A stretch of 11,612 nt of DNA, taken from assembly GCA_003024985.2 (NCBI GenBank), contig PXIH01S0001021.1; one strand, 5' to 3'. The stretch comes from Euperipatoides rowelli. Its lineage: Eukaryota > Onychophora > Udeonychophora > Euonychophora > Peripatopsidae. The notes below the pieces were generated by a model. It had not been told where the DNA came from. It saw only the letters and a list, made by a program, of their open reading frames with translations, and did no database searches. Position numbers and translations under genes: made by a program. This document shows, piece after piece, positions 1 to 7,813 of this stretch; within the stretch, counting starts at the first letter, position 1, and every line of letters starts with the position of its first letter.

Positions 1-207
1 CAAAGTTCTGTTATTCCCAGTATAATCAAATCTCTTAACTCAAGTTAAAATCAATACTATTTTTTTTTTTTTGAAATCTATTGATTAATTTTTTCTATTT
101 CAATCATACTTTTTTGGATGTAAATAATTCTCATATACCTATTAGGTGCAAGAGAATTATCATAATTTTTCTTATGACACTATGTAAATATTTTCATAAA
201 ATAAAGC

Positions 208-222
208 AATAATAATAATAAA
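208..222. repeat. AAT microsatellite
   Basis: About five AAT triplets. A similar run lies at 3988-4001 in the next intron. Both are simple repeats. Confidence 0.85.
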
Positions 223-664
223 TATAGTATATTAGTATCATTTCATGTAAAAATAGCACAAATTAGGAAATTTAATTAAAATTGTTCAATGAGACAGAAA
301 TTCATCTAAAATATTTTTTATTGGATTGTCATAGGTTTCCTGAAATTCTACACTGACTTGTACATGATACAGACACAAACAACCAAATATTACAAAACTT
401 TTCTTTACATACAGTAAATAGTTGTATTTCTACAATAAATCATTAGATTTTGATATTATTAACCTTGTTTGAAAGTCCATGAACTATTTTTTCCAAATCA
501 ATATTTAAAGAAAATTATTATTTTTGGTTCTATAATTAATAAGCTCAAATTAATAAATATTTTCATATATTCCATCTAAGACAAAAAATTTTTTGGAAGC
601 ACCCATATGTAGCTTGTTGCTAAGGGCAGTATGACCATTTATAATTGCAGTGCTCGAATTTCAT

Positions 665-731
665 GGTGGTCCTGTGGTCCAAGACCGCTAAAAATTTCTA
701 CGGACCACTAAAAACTATTTGGGAGTGGTCC
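665..731. repeat. GTGGTCC inverted-repeat cluster
   Basis: GTGGTCC occurs at 666-672, 674-680 and 725-731, and its reverse complement GGACCAC at 702-708. AGTGGTCC (724-731) and GGACCACT (702-709) form an 8-bp stem with a 14-nt loop, and an alternative stem uses the left copies. This compact, structured block in AT-rich sequence looks like a decayed hairpin-bearing repeat. Confidence 0.8.
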
Positions 732-871
732 TGTTGATCACCTACAAAAATTAACTAATACTAAAATGACATTTTCTTGTACAGTAATTGAAAAAAAAAA
801 TGTTCATTTCATATACATTAATCTTAATATAATTTTTTTAGAAAGAAATAGATGGAAAACTATAATAAAAA

Positions 872-893
872 TTTTTTTTTTTTTTTTTTTTTT
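872..893. repeat. T22 homopolymer
   Basis: Twenty-two T residues follow an A-rich stretch. A poly(A) tail of a minus-strand retroposed copy is one possible origin, but no body of an element was recognised beside it. Confidence 0.95.
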
Positions 894-2105
894 AATCAGT
901 AGAAAATAATAAAATTTACAATTTAAAATACGGTAGTTTATAATTCACAAGATTGCATACTTTATATATTCTCATAAAAATTACTTCTTAAAACCAAATT
1001 AAAGTTATTCAATAAAAATATTCAAGTTAAATAAAATTTAAATATTGACAAATTAATATACATTAGGCGATATCAATTTTATTTATGTTCATTTTGTATA
1101 TTTCGTTTTTAATCTAAGCTGGAAAATATCTATTTCAACAGGAATTTTCCCCGGAAGTCCTCGTCAAGGGCTGGGAAAAGATTCAAATTATTATTGCTGT
1201 AGAAAACTAAGGCCTTATAACATTTGAGTGTACATAAAGTACACAGCCTTAGGATTTATCTCAATTGCCATGTGGCTTTCAAATTCTAAAAGAATCCCCA
1301 CCCATACTCTCTACCTATTTTGAATTATAATACAGCATATTGTCATTAGATACATACAGTATTGCATTTATAATACCAATCGTCATTTAAAAATCAAAAA
1401 CAATACTCATCAGCTATGAACTAACTACAATTTATTTAGGGCCTAGCATTCCAATTTGTTTCTTTTCTTGAGAAAATTGATGCCTAGAAGTTTTATGAAT
1501 TTTAATGAAAATGAATATTGGTATCAGTCTGAGTCAACTGCATTTTATTGGACCACTAAAGAAGATTAATAACTGCTATTAATTAGAGATCAGTGGTTCG
1601 TTGGACTTCCATTTAATTACCCGAAATTTGTGCTCTGATTTATATGAACATGAAACGATTTAGAATTAGCTGATGTTATTTTGATGATGTGTAAATTTTT
1701 TTATAGTATATAATCAAATAAAACTTGGATCTTCATATATTTTTAGATAAATTATACAAATGTGATGAATTAAATATGTTTGGGATAAAAATATAACCCA
1801 AGCTCGAAAGAGCATTTAAAATCACTTTAAAAATATGACCCTGACATAATGGGATCTTATAAATATTTTTTGGTCATAGCGAATAGAAATTTTATGTTCA
1901 AAATAACTTTTCAAAAATTTTCCTCTAAATTTATAGGGCAAAATATATAGCTCTGACATAATAAATGTAACTGTAATAAAGAAAATATAGTTATAATAGC
2001 TGTATATGCAAAAAATATGTTTTATGTAATGCTAAAAATCTGTTATAAGTTTCTGAAAATGCTTCGCCCCTCTGTTATAAATATCAAGTGTCCAAATGTG
2101 AGGGA

Positions 2106-2116
2106 GGGGGGGGGGG
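2106..2116. repeat. G11 tract
   Basis: Eleven G residues follow GAGGGA, in otherwise AT-rich DNA. It is one of four comparable G tracts on the + strand (also 5713-5723, 7382-7395, 9570-9579). Confidence 0.95.
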
Positions 2117-2494
2117 ATTGAACAAATGGAAGAGTTTTACAAGTTAGATTTAAAAATTTAGATTAATTTGTCATGAATGGCTGAATTACTCATGCAATGA
2201 CTTAAGTTCTCAGTCAAATTACAAATCAAAGTTTTATTTGGCTTATTTTATGTGGGTGGTCACCCAAAAAAAAAAATTTTTAAAATGGTTTATCTTTATT
2301 TTATTTATTTTTTAAATACTGCTTTAAAATTTAAATTTAGAGACAAAGGAGGAAGAGGAATTTTCTGTCTTGTTAAAAGTTATGACGGGACGTATATTGA
2401 CATACTTCTAAATTTAAAAGAATTAATAAAATAATTTGCTTGTACTTGAATTATCTTTAAATAAATTCACTTGTATAGGCTATTCCGAAGTTAA

Positions 2495-2514
2495 TTTACC
2501 TTAACTTATTTCAC
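2495..2514 (+). other. U12-type branch point and AC 3' splice site
   Basis: The sequence holds CCTTAAC at 2499-2505, matching the core of the U12 branch-point consensus. The likely branch A at 2504 is 10 nt from an AC dinucleotide at 2513-2514, inside the short spacing usual for minor-spliceosome introns. There is no AG dinucleotide between 2491 and 2532, yet TFIIS homology (Ile-Tyr-Asp-Glu-Phe) begins at 2517. An in-frame TAA at 2502-2504 rules out reading through from any earlier AG. Splicing after 2514 leaves CT as the last two bases of a codon. A G from the upstream exon would make GCT, alanine, the residue found before Ile-Tyr in family members I recall. The matching 5' splice site is outside the window, so AT-AC type is inferred from this end only. 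Confidence 0.78.
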
Positions 2515-2669
2515 CTATTTATGATGAATTCAAGAATACAGAAAGCAAATATAAAACTCGCATTAGAAGCAGAGTAGCCAATCTAAGAGACTCGAAAAAT
2601 CCCAAGTTACGAGAAGGTGTGATTCTAGGCTTCATTTCACCAGAAAGAATTGCAAAAATGTCTGCGGAG
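2515..2669 (+). CDS. TCEA: TFIIS (TCEA) exon: central Pol II-binding domain
   Basis: This internal exon of transcription elongation factor TFIIS encodes most of the central three-helix domain, which binds the RNA polymerase II jaw and funnel surface in the nucleus. After the split Ala codon, 51 codons are open from 2517. They start IYDEFKNTESKYK, continue through the conserved basic stretch TRIRSRVANLRDSKNPKLR, and end ISPERIAKMSAE. The pattern R-S-R-x-x-N-L-x-D-x-K-N-P-x-L-R is diagnostic of TFIIS rather than of other Zn-ribbon proteins. The donor after GAG is GTAAGA at 2670-2675, so the exon ends in phase 0 and joins directly to Glu-Met-Ala-Ser of the next exon, giving the expected S-A-E-E-M-A-S-D. 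The 5' boundary is a phase-1 non-AG junction (see the U12 site). Which vertebrate-style paralogue (TCEA1/2/3) it corresponds to cannot be decided here; it may be a single-copy gene. Confidence 0.95.
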
Positions 2670-3928
2670 GTAAGATAAAAGACCAACAGTTTGGTGATTA
2701 AGTCATATATCTATATTAGTGATGTTTTTATAATGTTAGATGAATTTTTATAGAATAACTTTAAATAACTATTTTGACTTCAGGACAAATATACAGTATA
2801 TAAAGTAATTTCTATAATTAGTTTATATGTTTTCAATTTGTTGCATCTTCAGTTTGAAGCATGATTTAGCTAAGGCATCCATTTGTCTCAATAATTGTGA
2901 TAGCTGAAAGATCTATGCCTGATTTTATTTACAATGGTCAAAGTGCTTAAGAGAGAACTTTGCACATTTCGGGTACTGAACTGTATATTACAGAATTTAA
3001 TTTGTATTCTACAATAAATGTCCCAGGTATAATCCATCATGAAGAAAAACTTTACTGATGATTAAAAAAATGTTTTTTTTTCTAAACTGACATTTTTTAA
3101 AATTGTAATTATCTAATCTATTCTTCTAATTTGTATTTCAATTTCTGATAAATGTTGACCAAATGTGTGTGCACACTTATTCATTTGAGGTAAAATGCTT
3201 ATAGTATTGCTGGAAACAGTAAGTTTTCCGCTGTGAATCGTAATATAAAAGCACAACCTATTTACTCAGGCTCACCTCTGAATTTCAGTGCATTTATTTC
3301 GATAAAAATTGAAATTTTAGGACAGGAAAAACAAACAAACCCTGAAATGGTGACTTTTTACTAGCCTTTAGTGATATGTCTTTCAAAAAATTTCCAAAAA
3401 ATTAGTCAAACAAGTGCGTCCCTCGTTTAAAAAATGTGCTTAGCAGGCTCTATATTGTAACAGTTTATGAGTACATAAAGTCGGGTTGCTCTATACCTTA
3501 ACGTTAGTTTATGATGTGAAGCTATGATAATAAAAATAATTTGACAGAGTCCAAAATAACTGATTTACACTTGCTTTGATATTATGTGAAGGAGATGCAC
3601 TTATTCTGGCTAAATATGAATTTCTATAAAATTGAGCAATATAAAGTTAGGTGGTGGTATATTTGACGTGGTGCCCATAGACAGTATTTTGCAAAGAAAT
3701 AAATTGGAGGGTGTGTGTAAAATAAGGATGATGGAAACAAAAAAGCATGCCAGTTATTTACTTAAATCACTAGCGAAGAAAATGTCAGCACTCATAACAT
3801 CCTTTAAAAATAAGGATCAGGCTATATAAGACGATAGGAAAAAGTAGTACTATCTGTAATTCAACATACTGTAGTTTATTCCAAGACTTGATCAGCAACT
3901 TGTAGATAAAATAATACAGAATAAATAA

Positions 3929-3944
3929 GAGAGTCCGGACTCTC
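3929..3944. repeat. perfect 16-bp palindrome GAGAGTCCGGACTCTC
   Basis: The two halves GAGAGTCC and GGACTCTC are exact reverse complements with no spacer. The block is GC-rich within an AT-rich intron, so composition alone does not explain it. It could be the core of a decayed inverted-repeat element or a dimeric protein-binding site. No flanking terminal repeat or target duplication was seen. Confidence 0.9.
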
Positions 3945-3987
3945 AGGATGCTCAGACTGCTTTTTGTGTAAACGATAATGCAAGTAA

Positions 3988-4001
3988 AATAATAATAATA
4001 A
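3988..4001. repeat. AAT microsatellite
   Basis: Between four and five AAT triplets, just left of a T17 tract (4042-4058). Simple sequence with no further structure. Confidence 0.85.
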
Positions 4002-4041
4002 GCAGCCTGGTTGACAAACTAACTATTTTATTTGACTGCCA

Positions 4042-4058
4042 TTTTTTTTTTTTTTTTT
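4042..4058. repeat. T17 tract
   Basis: Seventeen T residues, followed about 70 bp later by a T14 tract (4131-4144). The two bracket a T-rich stretch with no other recognisable content. Confidence 0.95.
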
Positions 4059-4180
4059 ATGTAAAAGTTAGTTTTTGTTTGGTTTTTCTTCAGAAAAATC
4101 ACTTTTTATTCATATAATGAGTTTAGTCACTTTTTTTTTTTTTTCACATTTTATAACTCTAAAGTGTTACCCCCTCTCTG

Positions 4181-4317
4181 TAATCAGCCTAATCAGCTCT
4201 TTGGCCGATTAATCGGTAATTGGCCAATTTGCTTTTTGATGCAACCGATATGTATCAATTAATCGGTAATCGGCTCTTTGGTCGGTAATCAGTCAATTTT
4301 CTTATCGGTGGAACCCT
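4181..4317. repeat. dispersed repeat built from TAATCGG/ATCGGC units
   Basis: This stretch of about 137 bp repeats ATCGGTAAT and GCTCTTTGG modules. GCTCTTTGG followed by a CGG-TAAT string occurs at about 4196 and again at about 4274, and AATCGGTAAT occurs at 4211 and 4261. It contains the perfect palindrome CCGATTAATCGG (4205-4216) and a nearby TTGGCC/TTGGCCAA pair, and ends ATCGGTGGAACCCTA. This iterated CGGTAATCGG texture is familiar from interspersed repeats in many animal genomes, but I cannot name the family. No coding capacity is present, so a MITE-like or satellite-derived relic is likely. Confidence 0.7.
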
Positions 4318-4970
4318 ATAATATATTAGGAAAACAATACCATTTTAGTATAAGTGCAAGGCTAATTTGAATTTGGTGTCAGTAATCTATTTGGCTGATA
4401 TTTTTTTTTTGTAAATTTAATCATAATTTTGCTAATGAATTTAAAATATTTAATTTAGTGTTTAATTATTTCAGATTTGGAAATAAGAATTTTAGTATGT
4501 CAATCTGAGGCAAATAATCAATATAAATCTGGTAACAAACTTCTGCCTGAAGTCTGTTTCCTAATGACAAAATAAAAACTTCACTACATTAAAATGCTTT
4601 TGCATGTAGCCTACTGTACATGTTTTTTACAGTTTACTATTTTTTACAGTAGCTTAGATTTCTCCCATGGCAATTGTGGATTCCCCAACTTTTCCTATTA
4701 GACTTCTGTATTATCCCAGCCAATTTGGATAGATTTTAAAATTCTAGAAGTTTCTCTTATTTTGTAGTTTACTTCCCACTAAAATTTGATTACCCTCTGA
4801 AAAAATCATTTGAACATAGGATTAAAAAATATTCTGTAATTGCCAAAATAACAATTTTATTAAGTCTAGCTGTTAAAAATTTTGATTTAGCTTCAAAAAT
4901 TTTAAATTGTAATTGTAGCTTAAAGTCAAAGTAAAAAAAATATTTTGGTTATAAATTAGCAGAAGACTTT

Positions 4971-5005
4971 ATTATTACTGTATTATTATTATCATCATCA
5001 TCATC
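4971..5005. repeat. compound ATT/ATC microsatellite
   Basis: ATTATT, interrupted by ACTGT, is followed by a run of ATT triplets and then five ATC/CAT triplets ending at about 5005. This is a simple compound trinucleotide repeat, probably length-variable between individuals. Confidence 0.9.
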
Positions 5006-5677
5006 TAGGTTTATTGATAACAAAAATTATATATACAGTACATTAAATATGCCTATTCAATAGGCCTAATTTAATAAAGTTCTTAGCCCAGTAAAGGATA
5101 TAAGCCTTTTTACAAAATGTTAATTAAAATTATATATTTTACAGGCTTGACACAAAAAACAAAACAATAAATATAAAATATCCAAATATGAAAATTTTCT
5201 TCAATACCCATTTAAATCGTACCATTCGGATCCTTGGTGCCAAGCTCTGCAATTCTTCACAATTGCACCTAACATCCAAAACACACCAACAGCAAGTGCA
5301 AACAAACAATATAATAAATCCATCTTCATAACCAGGTTTTTCCCATCAAGTTCACAATAACCATTAAATACCTATCAAAACAAGATACCATAGCACAAAT
5401 GTGATATGACTATTGATCTACATGTCTGATCATGTCCATAACGAACAAGCGCAAATAGATCCTCACATGATTTGCAAATAAAGAAATTTGAAAATTTTTG
5501 CTACTTAGAGCATTATTGGTGAATAAATTCAAATAATAAAGATTAAAAATAAAAAGTAGCAACAGCCATAAAATGAATAATAAATAAGTGACATCAGTCA
5601 AATTGTTTCAAAGTACCCTGGAAAACTAATTACTGGCTTAGATATACGATAGGATTGCCAGATTTCAAATATGGAAA

Positions 5678-5757
5678 TACGGGAAGTCATCTAATAGTGT
5701 TTGTGTGTCAGCGGGGGGGGGGGAATACGGGAAGTACGGGAAGTCATCTAATAGTGT
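5678..5757. repeat. 23-bp direct repeat flanking a G11 tract
   Basis: An identical 23-bp segment beginning TACGGGAAGTCATC and ending TAATAGTGT occurs at 5678-5700 and 5735-5757. The second copy is preceded by an extra AATACGGGAAG module (5724-5734), so TACGGGAAG is itself tandemly doubled. Between the copies lie a TTTGTGTGTC string and eleven G residues (5713-5723). The perfect identity suggests a recent local duplication or replication slippage. The left flank (ATTGCCAGATTTC) resembles the start of decayed interspersed elements, which I cannot assign. Confidence 0.85.
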
Positions 5758-6082
5758 CAAACAATTACTCGATTAGTAATTTTTAAATTAGTATACTTTA
5801 ATTTTCTTAGTAAATAAACTCTAACATTAACTTCTATTGTAAACCCTAGTTTGAAACCTTAAAAATGTAAAGCCAAACTTCTAGAACAGTAGTGTGTAAT
5901 TAGCAAAGACAACTAGTAAAGATTTTCGTCTAACTACCCCATAATACCTTAATTTTTTTTTCTCTTGGATTTTTCTCTTTTATAGAAGATTTGTTAGCTA
6001 ACTGTGCATTTATCAACTATTAATTCTTTCACTCTATAATTTTTTACTAGAACTGGGTTTCTATTTATTTCCTGTTGTTTAG

Positions 6083-6229
6083 GAAATGGCTAGCGATGAT
6101 ATGAAACATTTACGAGACAAGTTTACAAAAGAGGCTATAAATGATCATCAGATGGCAGTAACTGGTGGAACCTGTACAGATCTCTTACAGTGTGGAAAGT
6201 GCAAAAAGCGAAAATGTACATATAATCAG
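6083..6229 (+). CDS. TCEA: TFIIS (TCEA) exon: linker and first zinc knuckle
   Basis: This exon of 49 codons is in phase 0 at both ends, with acceptor GTTTAG before 6083 and donor GTAAGC from 6230. It encodes [19 protein letters not shown], finishing the central domain, then the linker [15 protein letters not shown], then [13 protein letters not shown], the first half of the Zn-ribbon. Cys residues at exon codons 37 and 40 (C-G-K-C) are the first two zinc ligands. The linker tracks along the Pol II pore and positions the ribbon at the active centre, where TFIIS stimulates cleavage of backtracked RNA. Codon 31 is Cys, where family members I recall have Gln (T-Q-T-D). The internal ATG at 6086 is a codon within the protein, not a start. 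The exon's identity is unambiguous from the T-G-G-T-x-T-D and C-G-K-C-K-K motifs. Confidence 0.97.
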
Positions 6230-6408
6230 GTAAGCATTGGAGGCTGCTTTCACTTCACTTATAAATAAAATAGTTACAGTATGTACAAATAATTATATAA
6301 TTTTAAAAATGACCTGTTAAATTTGAATTATTTCAGCCATTTCTATAGCATAAACAATGGTTTATCATACATAAAATTAATTGAATATTTTTTCCCCCCA
6401 CTCATCAG
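6230..6408 (+). other. short TFIIS intron (179 bp)
   Basis: This is a phase-0 U2-type intron: donor GTAAGC, and a pyrimidine tract ATTTTTTCCCCCCACTC leading to acceptor CATCAG at 6403-6408. It splits the zinc ribbon between its two Cys pairs. Retention would read a further thirteen codons and stop at a TAA (6269-6271), losing the catalytic hairpin and second Cys pair. Confidence 0.95.
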
Positions 6409-6480
6409 GTCCAAACTAGAAGTGCTGATGAACCTATGACAACATTTGTTTTTTGTAATGAATGCGGTCACCGTTGGAAA
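6409..6480 (+). CDS. TCEA: TFIIS (TCEA) exon: acidic hairpin and second zinc knuckle
   Basis: This exon of 24 codons reads [15 protein letters not shown] then CNECGHRWK, in phase 0, with donor GTAAGT directly after the Lys codon. The S-A-D-E-P segment is the invariant Zn-ribbon hairpin. Its Asp and Glu reach the Pol II active site and help coordinate metal and water for cleavage of backtracked transcript. C-N-E-C supplies zinc ligands three and four. Spliced to the previous exon the spacing is C-x2-C-x24-C-x2-C, the canonical TFIIS ribbon. His sits in C-G-H-R-W-K where Asn is usual in members I recall. One or two residues after W-K (normally Phe-Cys) are expected, and they must come from another exon. 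Confidence 0.97.
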
Positions 6481-6913
6481 GTAAGTTAATTATTTATAAT
6501 TAAAAACTAATTATATAACATTGGCAAACATACTATATATCCCAGCTTGCAAGAAAAGAATGAAATATGTACAGTATACTAGATGGATTTAGTCTTCCAG
6601 CATTTTAATACGGCTAACCAACATATTTTGGGGTATATTCAGTAGCAAATTATTCTAATTCTAAGATTTTCTTCACTTTTTAATATTTATTAAAAATAGC
6701 TTCCAATGCTTTCAGTCTCTTTGTAAGGAAAGCAGCACCTATTAAACTCACTACTGATATTAATGCCAAGCACATTTTCCTTATAACAACTTTTATAATA
6801 TTTAAAAGTTTAAGTCTTTTGAGGGAAGGCTATTCTCAGTCCTGTTTTTTTTTTTAATTTGGCATTTAACTTCATCCTTGGCTGTTAACACTTTCAGAGT
6901 TTTATTCTTCATG

Positions 6914-6919
6914 AATAAA
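6914..6919 (+). promoter_or_regulatory. AATAAA hexamer early in the last intron
   Basis: This is the first canonical AATAAA downstream of the 6481 donor, about 430 bp into the intron. It could serve intronic polyadenylation, giving a transcript whose frame ends Trp-Lys-Val-Ser-stop. AATAAA is frequent by chance in DNA this AT-rich, and no clear GU-rich downstream element was seen, so this is only a candidate. Confidence 0.2.
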
Positions 6920-7567
6920 ATTAACCCTTTCGCTTCAAATTTAATCAAAAAATTATGATTGTTTTACACATAGTAAGACGACTGTAAATAAGTAAAAAAA
7001 AAAATTGCCAACTATTTTTAAAGATTTTTTTTGTTATTGATCAAAGACATTTTGTACTCAATGGGTGAGTGAGGCCTACGACAGTGGACCATTTGTAGAT
7101 CGCCAGATACTGGTAATCTCCATATTTTAGATAGATCTTGACATCTGTTATGTAATGATTTTTTTTTCTCTCCTAGTTTGATTTCAAATACTATTACATT
7201 AAATTTCCTAGTTTGCATAACTCAGTTGAAATTTGTATGAATTTTATTTTATTTTTTTGACTAAAAAAACAATTTTCTTAATTTTTAAAGGAAGCGTTAG
7301 AATAGTTAAAAAAATGTTCGACCAGCAAAAAAATATTTATAAGTAGCCTTTTTGCCTTCAAATTTTTGAAAGCTATTGATTGGGGGGAGGGGGGGATAAA
7401 AATTAAAAATTGATTAGTTGCATGATCGTGATTATTTACATTTGGATTAATCAATCGATTAGTAATTTCTACTATTCGCCCAGCTTTAGCGTTCATGTTA
7501 TTCTTTAAATGAAATCTTGTAAAACTGAAAAACATATGCTTAAGAACACAGACATTTACTGTATATA

Positions 7568-7813
7568 ATGTGGCAAAAATCAAGAAAAAAACATTCATGC
7601 AATGCTGTATCTAGAAAATTTTATTGGAGAGGGAGAAATGAAAAATTTCCCAACGCTCAACTATTATACAGTTTTTCCTTCACCTTAACTAGGTTTTTCC
7701 CTATTGACAACCCAAAGTTTCTTAAATTTCAGACTTTCAGTCAAAGTTTAAGAGGGAAGCTTCCACCTGCCTTCTGCCCCTTAGCAATGCCCCTGCATTC
7801 ATCTTATAGCTAG
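7568..7813. repeat. probable decayed interspersed element, GC-richer than its surroundings
   Basis: From about 7568 the sequence becomes less AT-rich, with strings such as GGGAAGCTTCCACCTGCC and TTCTGCCCCTTAGCAATGCCCC (7755-7793). Both strands contain open frames, but neither resembles a known protein. The palindromic GGGAAGCTTCC (7754-7764) sits inside. The texture suggests an old inserted element rather than a gene. I cannot assign a family and saw no terminal repeats. Confidence 0.3.

Larger units (their letters stand above)
1..2514 (+). other. 3' part of a U12-type intron of the TFIIS gene
   Basis: This is non-coding sequence upstream of the first recognisable TFIIS exon, running off the left edge. 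I read it as one intron because it ends at a splice site that joins in phase to the central-domain exon. No TFIIS N-terminal (LW) domain coding is visible in it. I looked for a U12 donor of the ATATCCTT or GTATCCTT kind and saw none, so the 5' splice site should lie left of base 1. The interval holds an AAT microsatellite, a GTGGTCC inverted-repeat relic, a T22 tract, a G11 tract, and an exon-like but unassigned block near 1142. The rest is AT-rich sequence with no structure I could name. The frame at 2252-2434 begins with GTG, is lysine-rich, resembles nothing I know and is treated as chance. Confidence 0.75.
2670..6082 (+). other. TFIIS intron (U2-type, 3.4 kb)
   Basis: This is a phase-0 intron with donor GTAAGA and acceptor TTTCCTGTTGTTTAG at 6068-6082, both ordinary U2-type signals. 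It separates the central-domain exon from the linker and zinc exon. The interior is AT-rich non-coding sequence with an AAT microsatellite, a 16-bp GC-rich palindrome (3929-3944), T17 and T14 tracts, an ATCGG-type repeat (4181-4317), ATT/ATC microsatellites (4971-5005), and a duplicated 23-bp segment beside a G11 tract (5678-5757). The open stretch at 3620-3829 on the + strand has no ATG at its start, no flanking splice logic and no resemblance I recognise. The minus-strand frame at 5410-5601 is hydrophobic, low-complexity and probably chance. Confidence 0.9.

Noticed and set aside
2252-2434. Open + frame of 60 codons, Lys/Phe-rich
   Set aside because: It starts with GTG, has low complexity, lies inside an intron, has no splice logic, and does not match the TFIIS residues expected upstream of Ile-Tyr-Asp.
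2491-2516. U2-type acceptor at CCGAAG (2490) for the central-domain exon
   Set aside because: Reading in the conserved frame hits TAA at 2502-2504 and there is no pyrimidine tract before the AG.
3632-3829. Open + frame of 65 codons in the 3.4-kb intron
   Set aside because: Its first codon is TTG, there is no ATG near the start, no recognisable motif and no supported exon boundaries. Most likely a chance frame or an old relic.
7212-7220. TTTCCTAG followed by TTT GCA TAA (Phe-Ala-stop) as the last exon
   Set aside because: It would give W-K-F-A-stop, the right length but Ala in place of Cys, and the acceptor is weak. Kept as a second rival pending transcript data.
7178-7262. Acceptor TTTTTTTTCTCTCCTAG before 7178 as the start of the last TFIIS exon
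   Set aside because: It has an excellent pyrimidine tract, but splicing gives Trp-Lys-Phe-Asp-Phe-Lys... and a long tail of over 20 residues, unlike any TFIIS end I know. The F-C match at 11174 fits better. It remains the main rival.
7278-7598. 106-codon minus-strand frame, the longest in the window
   Set aside because: The peptide is Phe/Asn/Leu-rich, driven by AT composition, with no domain pattern, and it spans a G-tract region and an inverted repeat-like segment.
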